Shown here: piece by piece, positions 1-9,952 of the stretch
How positions within the stretch are numbered: position 1 is the stretch's first letter
Layout: every line of letters begins with the position of its first letter
Source of the DNA: Eustoma russellianum
Taxonomy: Eukaryota; Streptophyta; Magnoliopsida; Gentianales; Gentianaceae
Direction of reading: 5' to 3'
Length of the DNA stretch: 64,000 bases
NCBI GenBank assembly: GCA_036186865.1
Contig: AP025047.1
Location: 29,917,333 to 29,981,332, forward strand
Notes under the pieces: model-generated
Told to the model about the DNA's origin: nothing
The model's input: the letters and a program-made list of their open reading frames with translations, nothing else
Database searches by the model: none
Position numbers and translations under genes: made by a program

Positions 1-333
1 AACAGTTCAAAGGTAACTTTGTAGTATATCAAATTGTTTAGAATTTATGTCTTTCTTCTTTTCATTTTTCCAATTTGTATAGTCATGAACCGGTGATTTT
101 GACCACAAACACAGAAAACTCATTTTTATGTTTGGTAGGAATACTTTGAATTGCTTACTTCAAGCATCATGTTATATAGTTTTCAAATCGATCCAGTGAG
201 TTGAAAGACAATGGCATTGAAGGAACGAGAATTGAAGGAGGTCTTGAGGGTATACTAAAATTAAAAAGGAAGTTCTAGCTCTTAAAATTCATGACATGAA
301 ATAACACAAAGTAGGAGACAAATAACGAAAATT

Positions 334-363
334 TTGTCCGTTCTTGTCCGTTCTTGTCCGTTA
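334..363. repeat. Three copies of a 10-bp repeat
   Basis: The unit TTGTCCGTTC occurs three times head to tail, the last ending in A. It lies just upstream of the 57-bp duplication. Confidence 0.8.
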
Positions 364-383
364 TTAGTTATTTGTTTAGCCAA

Positions 384-497
384 CAAATAACTAAAAACGC
401 ACAAAATTTACGTTCAAAAATATGACAGACTTTTCGTACACAAATAACTAACAACGGACAAAATTTACGTTCAAAAATATGAGAGACTTTTCGTACC
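384..497. repeat. 57-bp tandem duplication
   Basis: Two adjacent copies start at 384 and 441, each beginning CAAATAACTA and ending near TTTTCGTAC. They differ at a few bases. No coding potential is visible. Confidence 0.85.
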
Positions 498-865
498 GTG
501 ACAATTGTGTTCAAAAATAATTATTTTTATTACTCGCCTTAGTAGATTAATATAATGGATATAAACAAATAAAGAATACTGTCATGTTGACGTAGTTTTA
601 TTGATTAAAACGTGATATTACATCTACAATTTGTCCATCTTTCATTTATTAAAACTTCGTCTATGTTAGTCACCAACAAAAAAATTGTTTATTTGATAAA
701 ACTAACTACTGCTCAAAAAAAAAATACCTGATACAGTTCATGAAATAAAGGACTATGAATAGCTTCAAATTTTTATTGATGTCGTACCGTTCACAGTTCT
801 CATGAATTCTTATACTTAGATTCAGATATTTTTAGTGATGCATGAATTCTTTCTTCCTCATATAT

Positions 866-2143
866 TGTTGAAAACAATCAATTCTGTACCAAGACGCAAC
901 CGTTCGGTGTGTGCGTATGCAAACAGAAAACAATAGATCAAGCCCAGGACAAGTCGAAGACCCAGTCCTTAAGACGTATTGCTCCGGTATACTGTGCCCA
1001 ACCGGCGTTACCAATCTTCTCCCAGGATACAGCGGGTACCTGTTCAGTTGAGCGACACTGCTTAACTTGAACTGCAGCGAACCTTCGAGTGTCCGGACTT
1101 CTCTTGGACGTGATGCAGAAATATGAAGAAGAAAGCGAAATCAGAAGAGGAGTGTGCGTTCAGATCGCACAACCATCCACTGTTTATATTGAGGGATCGG
1201 TTGGAAATCAGTTTCGCACATAGACTCGTGACCGTCAGATCATAACCGTAGATCAACTAGAGCAGTCGGATGAAAACCACCCAATGTTTGGCGGTTTTGG
1301 AAAGTTTAAATTACAGTCGTTAGATGAAAACCAAAATATAGGATTAATTCTGGAGCGTTAGATAAAAACCACATTCGGTTGGGTGATTAGGTCAGTTTGA
1401 ATTTCAACCGTTGGATCAAAGCTGACCCTTCCGCCACCGTTAGATCAAAACGTTTGATCTTACAGATTAGGAGACCATTTGATTTAAATCATTTAATCAA
1501 AACTGATCGATCGTTTAAATATTTGATCACAGTTGTTTTGATGATACTGGACCGGACACGTAGGAGAACATTTGGGCTGCTGCACAGCTAGGCCTGAAGC
1601 CTTTCACTATTTACAAAAAATGATTAATCAAAAAGCCCAAATAAATTTTCTCGAAAGAGACAAGAACCGTCCCGACCCACGTGCCCACGAGCCACAAGCC
1701 ACGAGCCCGAGCCGATCGGACGGGTGGTGGCACGCGCATGCGTGTGGCACTTTCTAGGTCTTCCCTGTGGTCAAAAAACTTCCCATGCCCTAAGGGCACA
1801 TCTAAAGTGGTCATTCTAGCCATATATAAGGTGGCAAAATTAGTTCAATCGTCCAATGTGGTATTCCTCTATAAGGGTGATGTGGTCTCCTAAGAATAGG
1901 ACACATCACCCACTAAACCATGTTTTTCATTTACTTTGAGTATTAATTTCTCATTCACCCAGTATTGTAATTGAGTGATTCCAAAACCTTAAATTAACTA
2001 CTCATTACGTTGATAATTAGGGGCCTATTAGTTTTTATTTTTCATTAATAGAAACTAATTATAATTAAGCTTAAAATATGTTGCTTAACCAAGTTTTCGA
2101 CTTGTCTTAATGGGCCAAAGCTCAAACTTCCAATTCTCCAACA
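866..2143 (-). repeat. Copia LTR (3' LTR, about 1.28 kb)
   Basis: In plus orientation the segment starts TGTTGAAAAC and ends CTCCAACA, giving TGTTG/CAACA inverted termini. It lies directly beside a purine tract that follows a copia pol. A TATA-like TTATATATGG on the minus strand near 1820-1830 may be its promoter. The inner boundary at 2143 is well supported. The outer one at 866 is inferred from the matching terminus, because no second LTR is present to compare. Confidence 0.65.
1262..1452. repeat. Degenerate repeats of a CGTTAGATNAAAACC motif
   Basis: Within the copia LTR the motif recurs about five times (near 1265, 1318, 1357, 1408 and 1437) at irregular 30-50 bp spacing, with scattered changes. 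It could be an old subrepeat of the LTR U3 region. No function can be assigned. Confidence 0.6.
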
Positions 2144-2155
2144 ATCCCCCACATG
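2144..2155 (-). other. Polypurine tract of the copia element
   Basis: On the minus strand CATGTGGGGGAT runs straight into the LTR start TGTTGG. This is the usual position and composition of the plus-strand primer tract in copia elements. Confidence 0.75.
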
Positions 2156-2689
2156 AATGAAAATTAATGCAAATGCAGACGCAGACTCTAAGGAGAAGTC
2201 AGACAAGAAAATGTTACATCAGAGGAGATAGCCTTTAGCTTTGAACCTTTCATAGTGATGTACCATCGAATTCACTCGGCTGATTGGTGACTTGATGGCT
2301 TGAACTAGTCAGGCTTTGCTGTGAACCAAAACAACGATACTCACACAACATTTCCTGTAACACCCTTTTAGTTCTCATGGTTGTGTTCGTTTTGGCCATT
2401 AACAACCTGGCTTCAGAAAGTGTTTTAGATAAATCTTGCCTCACAAAGTTCTCATAGAAGCAGCCCCACTTCATATATACATAGGTGATTCCTATTAGGA
2501 GCATTCTGCCATACCTCACTTGATGTATCAAGATATAGGATATCATTGAAAGCTTTAGCTTACCCTAAATATTATCTGCACATAGCACTCTTATGTAACA
2601 GAATGAGCAAGTGCTATACTGAAACTTCATAACTTTGTTGTCCCATTGAACCAAGATTCTGGGATCTTCAGTCAACAAGGTTGGGTTAC

Positions 2690-3466
2690 CATTACAAAGA
2701 TTCTTGCATTATAGACTTAAGTCTCATTCCGTTTGTCAATTTTAACATTTGATCTCTGGGCAAGCCTTTTGTAAGCGGATCCGCAAGATTCTCCATTGAT
2801 TACATATAATTAATGGAAATCACGCCATTAGAGATTAACTGTTTAATGGTGTTTTGCCTCCAACGTATGTGTCGTGACTTACCATTGTAGATGCTACTTT
2901 GAGCACGTCCTATAGCTGGCTGACTATCACAGTGTATGCTAATAGGAGTGATTGGCTTAGGCCAGCATGGAACATCTTCTAGGAAATTTCGAAGAAATTC
3001 AGTCTCTTCCCCAGCTTTATACAATGCTATAAACTCATCTTCCATAGTGGACCGAGCTATGCACGTTTGTTTTGTGGATTTCCATGAAACAACAACAACA
3101 TCAACAGTGACTAAGTATCCACTGGTGGACTTCGAGTCCTTACTATCTGATATCCAATTTGCATCGCAATATCCTTCCAATACTGCTGGATATCTCGTAT
3201 AATGTAATACAAGGTTCATTGTATATTTCAAGTACCTCATCACTATATTTAGAGCTTTTCAATGATCATCACTTGGATTACTGGTAAACCTGCTCAATTT
3301 GTTTACTGAACAAGCTAAGTCTGGTCTTGTATAGTTTGTTATGTACATCAGACTCCTAATTACCTGTGAGTACTTCAATTGAGCTACAGGTTCGCCTAAG
3401 TATTTTCTTAAGTGTATAGTTAAGTCAAGTAGGGTCTTTATTGGTTTTGTGTCAACTGAAGATGAC
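2690..3466 (-). pseudogene. Copia pol remnant: RT C-terminus and RNase H
   Basis: The minus-strand translation gives, in order, the end of the RT domain (SLMYITNYTRPDLACSVNKL, about 3330-3390), the connection (YTMNLVLHYTRYPAVLEGY), and RNase H with the typical copia motifs DANWISDSKDSKSTSGY, SWKSTKQTCIARSTMEDEF and HCDSQPAIGRAQS. It ends with the ADPLTKGLPRD motif near 2750. RT and RNase H lie in different frames around 3245-3260, and an in-frame stop sits where the conserved lysine after the VISINYM segment would be (just below 2800). The gene is dead and lacks everything N-terminal of the RT thumb. It would have encoded reverse transcription functions of a cytoplasmic virus-like particle. 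Confidence 0.9.
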
Positions 3467-4019
3467 TTTGTTTCTTGATTAGAATAGGGATAAAAAGGTA
3501 AAATCTTATTTGCGAAGAGAAGCATGTTATACTTTCAATATCGTTATTTATTTATTTTATTACACTCGCTTCTCCATGTGTGATCTCATGGTAAATATAG
3601 TTAGGTTACTTGCTGGGTGATGTATGTCGCTCATACTACGTTATCAAATATTTTTGCAGGTAGACAGGTAATTGAGTTAGTACGCCCGAGTATGATCAAG
3701 AGTGGAGGTTTCGGGATTGAGGATGTTCTTATGAAGTTTTCAAGGATTTACTTGTGGCATAGTAGATGGATTACACTTATGTAATTTGAGGGTTAGTATC
3801 CAATATCTATGTTTCACGTTTGTATTGAGCTAAATTTATCTAGACATTGATATTAACGATGATAAATATTTTGAGGTTTTACTTTCTATAACTTCCGCTG
3901 ATATCGATTTACGTTATTTTGCTGACGTGTAATTGAATGTTTAGACGTCTTGTATTTTCCTTAGCAAAATACGGCGGGTGATTCGTTTCGAGTAGTAGGG
4001 CTCGGGACGGTTCGCTACA
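3463..4019 (+). repeat. 5' LTR of element 1, truncated to its last 557 bp
   Basis: It matches 9383-9935 nearly base for base, from CTTGATTAGAATAGGG to the terminus CGCTACA. The first 2.3 kb of the LTR are absent, and copia RT sequence adjoins instead. Both copies contain ATACGGCGGGTGA near the 3' end. Confidence 0.9.
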
Positions 4020-4021
4020 GG

Positions 4022-4033
4022 TGGTATCAGATA
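4022..4033 (+). other. Primer binding site of element 1
   Basis: TGGTATCAGATA starts three bases after the LTR end. It matches the initiator-methionine-tRNA type site TGGTATCAGAGC over its first ten bases. Confidence 0.8.
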
Positions 4034-7000
4034 ATGGCTCTAAATACATGGCGGAAACGCAGATTTAAGGCGTGATTGTAGAAATTAAGTAATGATCTCG
4101 AACATAAGTCACGATCTTAGATGTAAGAGATGGTTTGAACATTAGGCGATGATTTAAACATAAGTGCTGATCTTAGCCATATGAGACGATTACTGAACCT
4201 AGAAATAAGTAAGGATTTTAGACTTAAGCAATGATCGGATAAGGGATACATTCACATGTACCTAGGATAAACCATACAATTTTGAATTAATTGCATTATT
4301 TAAGCATCGATTATGAATCTTTACCTATTTCTCCTTAGATCAAGCTGTGCAAAATCCTCAAATATTTGATATCTAATTACAAATTACAAGGTTATCCACA
4401 ATGCCCTATCGCATGTACTGGATGATGCATTAATTTGCACAGGGCAGGCGTTTACTAGGGCTGCTCCCCTTTCGCGGTAGCATGGGACCCGATACTATTA
4501 TGGTAAAATGAAGTAGGTACATGCCTCTACTTTTGACGGTAGTGTTAGAACATGTTTTCGGGTCTAAGCTGGGATTGTAGTTACTAAGAAATGATTTACA
4601 GTAGAATGATAGTTACCAAGAAATAATTATTGGCGTTATGATCATTAGATTCTAGTGAAGGACATTGTTCAAAGGAGTCGTAGTTTAGGATTAAGATGTT
4701 GAATCTAGAGTTATCAAAATAAGATGGAGACATTAGTCGTATTGGAGATATTGATTGATAGCGATAAACTGAGCATGAATGTAGTGAGTATAATGGAATG
4801 GCATAAGTAATGTTTTTCTTTATTAGAATGCAAACTTTATGCTTGTAGGGAAATCGTTGAACAAATGTTGAGTTTCCCTGAGTAAAGGGAGAAAGCATTG
4901 ATGTAGTTTTCATATATAGAGATTCAATTTTCTAAGAATTATAAATACCGTGCAATGAAGTAGCATGTGCTAAGGACGCATTACATATTGGGGTATAATA
5001 ATCCGGAAAGAAGAGGAATCAGTTTTGTTATTTTTGTATACATATTTCTTTCCTAAGATTGCTTTGCTAAATATTTTTGTATGAAGACTTTGATCGAATA
5101 ATGCTGTTAAACTCGGCACCTCTCATGTGATCGTTATTTTACAAGATATTTGACATACATCCTCCATAACCGAAGGTGCTTATAATTATGTCTTATCAAG
5201 AATTTTGTTGTATTGTAAAAATGACCCTCGTTACAAAGACAAAATTCACAAAAGTTTTTTTTATATACAAAAAAAAGGATTTCTAAGACTAAAATTATTT
5301 TGAGGATTCTTTCCTGACAAAATTTCTGTCAAATTCACATGTGAGGGTTGTCAAGTTCCTTCAAGATGACTACAAACATTTTTTTTAAACAATGAAATAA
5401 AATAAAATATAGCCATGCGCTGACTCTTGTATGTTATTATTTTACCTCAAAGTGTTTAAGATATATTTTAATTACATAGAACTATACAATAAACCTTACT
5501 GAAAATACATCTTCTCAATATATAGTAAGCTTTACCAGTGAGCGATAAAAATCTGAGAGAAATATGTCATTAAATTTTAAAGGAGTATATCCATAATAAA
5601 CCCTCCATAGCCATAATTATTGATAACCTATTTGGCATTGGTTTATATTAGTGTAATGTCCCTGTGCGAGGAACTACCTTTCTCCTTTTGAATTGATTAA
5701 AAGTATGCACTGACCAAATTTGTAGAAGTAAGTATATAATATTTTTCTAGCAAGTGCTGGCACTCACTAAGGTTCAAATTGAAGCAGTAGGATGTATAAA
5801 AATATCCTAAGTTGCCTAATACATAGCATGTGCAGCCAAAATATTGGGGTACCTTAGGCTGAAGGTTTGATTACAGATGGACAAAAGTACGACATGGGAA
5901 AATTCTTTTGAAAATCCTTATTTTGGTAGCCATGGTAGCTTGCAAATGTAGCCAAGATGTTAATGTTTTCTTGTTCATAATCTCGTTACATTACAAAATG
6001 ATTGATTGAACTTGTGTTTGAATATGATGAATTTCTCAATTACGCTGACGACTTTTGAGAGAATATATATTCTTTTTATGGATTTATAGTATCATGTTTT
6101 GGAAGTTTTTTTTTTGAAAAACAACTTTCTTATGCAACCACTATGATTGTTAAAATCCTATATTTGTATGGCGAAGGTTTTGTGGCTTTACTCCATTGAA
6201 ATGAAAATCATTATAAGGTTCGTGCCGTCGTTCTATTCAAGTGTTGTTTTTATAAGGTTAAATTTATGTTGCCTCAAAACTTAGTCAAGTATGTTTTTCG
6301 TTTGGTACTAGATTAAATATTTATGAAACAAACAAGGAGTAAAACATTGCCCAAACATAGTTTTGAAAATAAAACTTCTTCCAACAAACTACATTATGAT
6401 AACTTGCGAGTCTTTTGGATTAGCTTTATTTCAACAGAGTACTTTTCCAAACCTATGGATTATTACATCTTATTCAAAAATGTCACATGAGACTAATTTT
6501 ACTTTGAAATTCTCATTACAACCTTAAGTCGTGGTTAACACAGAAATAGAAAAATAGCAAGAAAGATTTCAAATAAACATGCTTTCCAGTATAACTTTTC
6601 GCTGAATGCATTCTATTCTCATTTGAGTTTAAGGAAGTAGTTTAAGCCCACAAGTTTTGTGTTGCACTACGCTATCGATGATAGGTTCAAAATATTAAGT
6701 ATATAAGGATTGGTTTTGAGAATTAGTTATTTGTTGAAGTTGGTTGATAATCTATACTTTAGAAACATGTATTAGATAGTTAGAGTTATCTGAAACATTA
6801 TTACTTAAGTATTGGATCGTACAATACTTGCAGGCTAGCATATAGGAATGGTGCTAATTAATTTGGTTATAGATATTAACTGGTTTAAGTGACATCCAAA
6901 GCTACAGTTATTAAGATTGATGTTGAAAAGACATTATTATTTTTGTTACGCGGATTGATGATATATTACTTTTATCGAGGGGCTTGCTATTGCGATTAAG

Positions 7001-7049
7001 AAAAACTTAGAGGGAAAAATACGTAAGTTTCGAAGACGAAACTTTTTGT
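4034..7049 (+). other. Internal region of element 1, no protein recognised
   Basis: No frame carries a gag, protease, RT, RNase H or integrase motif that I can recognise. The first 200 bp contain a loose repeat of an ATGATCTTAGA-like word. The last bases before the PPT keep the pol-end signature AAGTTTCGAAGACGAAACT seen in element 3. The rest is AT-rich and unremarkable. Confidence 0.65.
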
Positions 7050-7062
7050 AAGGGGAGAAGAA
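7050..7062 (+). other. Polypurine tract of element 1
   Basis: AAGGGGAGAAGAA lies directly before the LTR start TGTTACGACC. Confidence 0.85.
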
Positions 7063-7938
7063 TGTTACGACCCCTTTTCTTCTTTTCCTTTTACTACTAT
7101 TTAGCTATCATTTGTTTAAAAGGAATAGCATCATAATACAAGATAAGACAATAGTTATCCTCCGTTATTAAGATGAGAATAGGAAAGATGAAGATAAGAA
7201 TTTCAATTGGGATATGATTTGGGAAGTCAAATCCTAAACAAATTAGGAAGTTTCCTAAACCTACCTGCTTTGTATTTATCAATTTAAACTACCTATAGCT
7301 TACACAACAAAGGAACATAAAAAAAGAAACCCAAAACCTAATCTATCCGGCCACCCATTTCTCCCCAGCCGAAATCAAGGGAAAAGAGAAAAAGAAAACG
7401 GCATCTTTCTCTCTCAGCAATTGGACAGCAGTAATTTTGAACACGAGGAAGAAAATTGTGAATCTAACCCAATCTCAATCCATATACTGAGGTAAGTACC
7501 CTACATATATTTGCTATAATTTTACAAACTCTATGATGTTATTTTCGGTATCAATCATGGATCATACATTAGTATAATTGTTTTCATAGATGGATGAACT
7601 TATATGTACATATACGTGCCGATTTCCTATATATATGTGTTATGGATTGAAAATGCGGTTGACCACGATGTATGGCCGAAGGCACCAACGGTGGACGAGG
7701 CCGGAAACTTTGGAATTCATATGGGTGTAGCAATTTATGTATATACATGCACATCGGGTCTATAATTAAAATTGAGTGGGTTATATATTTTATAGCATTA
7801 GTGTTATTCATGTATATGTAAACAAGGGCAATTGGTGTTTTGGGGCCATTGGCTGAAAATATTTTAAGCAACAATAGTGGCTGGCCGCCCAGTTGTGGAG
7901 GGGAATACTTGTGATAAGCTAGTGTGTTGCGTATGTGT

Positions 7939-8374
7939 TGTTGAAACTTGGGCTTACATGAGGTGAGGCTCATATCCACTCAAAACCACTCAAAACCTTA
8001 AAGCAATAGGTGGTTGTACTTCATCCTCATATAAGCCATGCATTTTTCTCAAATCAACCAATGTGGGATTCTCAACACCCGCCCTCACGTGCCAACGTGG
8101 CTTGACATAGCCTTACAACCCGCCCTCAATCACAAACCACAAGTCAGGCATGAACATCTGAACTTAGGTGAGGGAAAACATTAAGTGGCCAACCATGGGC
8201 CAGGCAAGGGGTGAGTCCACATTTTTAAACCTGCTCTGATACCATGTTGAAACTTAGGCTTACATGAGGTGAGGCTCATATCCACTCAAAACCTTAAGGT
8301 AATGGGTGGTGGTACCTCATCTTCATATAAGCCATGCATTTTTTCTCAAATCAGCCAATGTGAGATTCTCAACA
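7939..8374 (-). mobile_element. TRIM (miniature LTR retrotransposon)
   Basis: Two short direct repeats, 7939-8077 and 8245-8374, start TGTTGAAACTT and end ATTCTCAACA in plus orientation. Between them, beside the right copy, lies GCTCTGATACCA (8233-8244), the complement of a methionine-type PBS, so the element is on the minus strand. A purine-rich GAGGGCGGG (minus strand) adjoins the left copy. The flanks 7934-7938 and 8375-8379 are both TGTGT, a 5-bp TSD. The LTR terminus TGTTGAGAATC is typical of plant TRIMs. It encodes nothing and must be mobilised in trans. Confidence 0.93.
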
Positions 8375-9015
8375 TGTGTCATTTGTATATGGACATATAA
8401 AAAAAAGGAAAAGAAAATTTGGAAACCGTGATTTCATAAAGGCTAATGGCCGAAGGTGGGTTGCTTATAGATAAATATATGATGGTTGAATGTGTATAAG
8501 CATGAATGCTTTATAGGGATACTAGGATGTGAGATTTTGGTTTTGTATGCATGGTTTGTTTTATACATAAAGTGGCAATTGTGGTATAGTAGAAGACAGT
8601 GGCTGAGATAGGTATATGCTTACAGGAATTGAGATGGAAATTCTTATGTAGGTAAGAGCGCATGGTGCTGTGTGTATTTTATGGGGATTTATTGGCGATT
8701 TGTACATGATGTGGGTATTGTGTTGGTAAAAGTGGGCCGAGGGAAGCGCGTTATTTATATACGTGTATATGCACATGTATGGGCATGAGCGTGTATACAT
8801 ATATATGTACACGTGGATGGAGGTTATTAGGATATCGAACATCGAAGATTAATAATCGTGTGATCGTAATTGTTATCGGATTATGTGTATTTGACTTGAT
8901 CGATATGCATTGTTGAAAAGTACATGAAGATCGATATTTGAAAAGTGTTTTTTAAAATCGTACATCGCATATTTCAAAAGTCACCCTTACACAAGGGAAA
9001 TATATTGTTAAGCTG

Positions 9016-9330
9016 GATTGGTTCCAAACAAACGGGCCGTCCGAGCACATATGAATATTATCGATAGGCCGCTCGGATACATATGACCGCCATTTGGGCC
9101 GTCCAGACACATATGACTATTATCGATAGGCCGCCTGAACACATCGACCAGTCTTGCAACATAAGTCACTTGTAAGGCAAGTGCCATGGCCATTGCACCG
9201 AAATCGAATTTGAAATCGTTATCGGAAATCGTATCGAATTATCGAATCGCATCGTATCGAATATCGAATCGTTTTGAATCGAACTTGGACTTTATTTGCT
9301 TCGCATCGCATCGATTTGAAAATTGCATCA
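9016..9330. repeat. Internal subrepeats of the element 1 LTR
   Basis: About 70 bp containing GGGCCGTCC, CACATATGA and TTATCGATAGGCCG is repeated near 9030 and 9095. It is followed at 9195-9290 by a run of ATCGAAT/ATCGTAT words rich in TCGA palindromes. These look like degenerate LTR subrepeats. Confidence 0.65.
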
Positions 9331-9952
9331 TCGTCTTTGGTTGTACTAACACTTGCTTGATTATGACTTTAATTGTGCGTGACTTTGTTGCTTGATTAGA
9401 ATAGGGATAAAAAGGTAAAATCTTATTTGCGAAGAGAAGCATGTATACTTTCTATATCGTTATTTATTTATTTTATTACACTCGCTTCTCCATTTGTGAT
9501 CCCATGGTAAATATAGTTAGGTTACTTGCTGGGCGATGTATGTCGCTCATACTACGTTATCAAATATTTTTGCAGGTAGACAGGTAATTGAGTTATTACG
9601 CCCGAGTATGATCAAGAGTGGAGGTTTCGGGATTGAGGATGTTCTTATGAAGTTTTCGAGGATTTAGTTGTGGCATAGTATATGGATTGACCTTATGTAA
9701 TTTGAGGGTTAGTATCCAATATCTATGTTTCACGTTTGTATTGAGCTAAATTTATCTAGACATTGATATTAACGATGATAAATATTTCGAGGTTTTAGTT
9801 TCTATAACTTCTGCTGATATCGATTTACGTTATTTTGCTGACATGTAATTGAATGTATCGACGTCTTGTATTTTCCTTAGCGAAATACGGCGGGTGAGTC
9901 GTTTCGAGTAGTAGGACTCAGGACGGGTCGCTACAAAAGAGGTCTGCCCTCT

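Larger units (their letters stand above)
1..865. other. Unassigned AT-rich DNA, no gene
   Basis: No reading frame here resembles a protein I know, and I recognise no RNA gene or element terminus. It is the outer flank of the copia LTR that starts at 866. The only structure I see is two short tandem duplications, listed separately. Confidence 0.6.
866..3466 (-). mobile_element. 5'-truncated Ty1/copia retrotransposon
   Basis: Read on the minus strand, this is the end of pol (3466 to about 2690), a short 3' untranslated part, a purine tract and a full LTR (2143 to 866). Everything upstream of the RT C-terminus (gag, protease, integrase, most of RT and the 5' LTR) is missing because the element is fused at about 3466 to the LTR of another element. 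No TSD can be checked. The order pol, PPT, LTR and the RNase H motifs show it is copia. The lineage was not determined. Confidence 0.85.
3463..9935 (+). mobile_element. Element 1: coding-free Ty3/gypsy-like LTR element
   Basis: A truncated 5' LTR (3463-4019), a methionine-type PBS, about 3 kb of internal DNA without pol, a PPT and a 3' LTR (7063-9935) lie in the expected order on the plus strand. The last 550 bp of the 3' LTR match the left fragment closely. The PPT context (CGAAGACGAAACT, then AGGGGAGAAGAA, then TGTTACGACC) is the usual end of chromovirus (Tekay/Del-like) elements. Since the internal part encodes nothing recognisable, this is a LARD-type derivative that would depend on other elements. 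A TRIM is nested in the 3' LTR. Confidence 0.8.
7063..9935 (+). repeat. 3' LTR of element 1 (2873 bp with a nested TRIM)
   Basis: It starts TGTTACGACC after the PPT and ends CGCTACA. The last 550 bp match 3463-4019. Without the TRIM and its duplicated 5 bp it is about 2.43 kb. The flank to the right, AAAGA, cannot be tested as a TSD because the matching left flank was lost. A number of open frames occur in it, but none resembles a known protein. Confidence 0.85.

Noticed and set aside
8233..8244. Methionine-type PBS as evidence for a reversed element 1
   Set aside because: It lies directly beside the right LTR of the TRIM and is explained by it. Element 1 has its own PBS at 4022.
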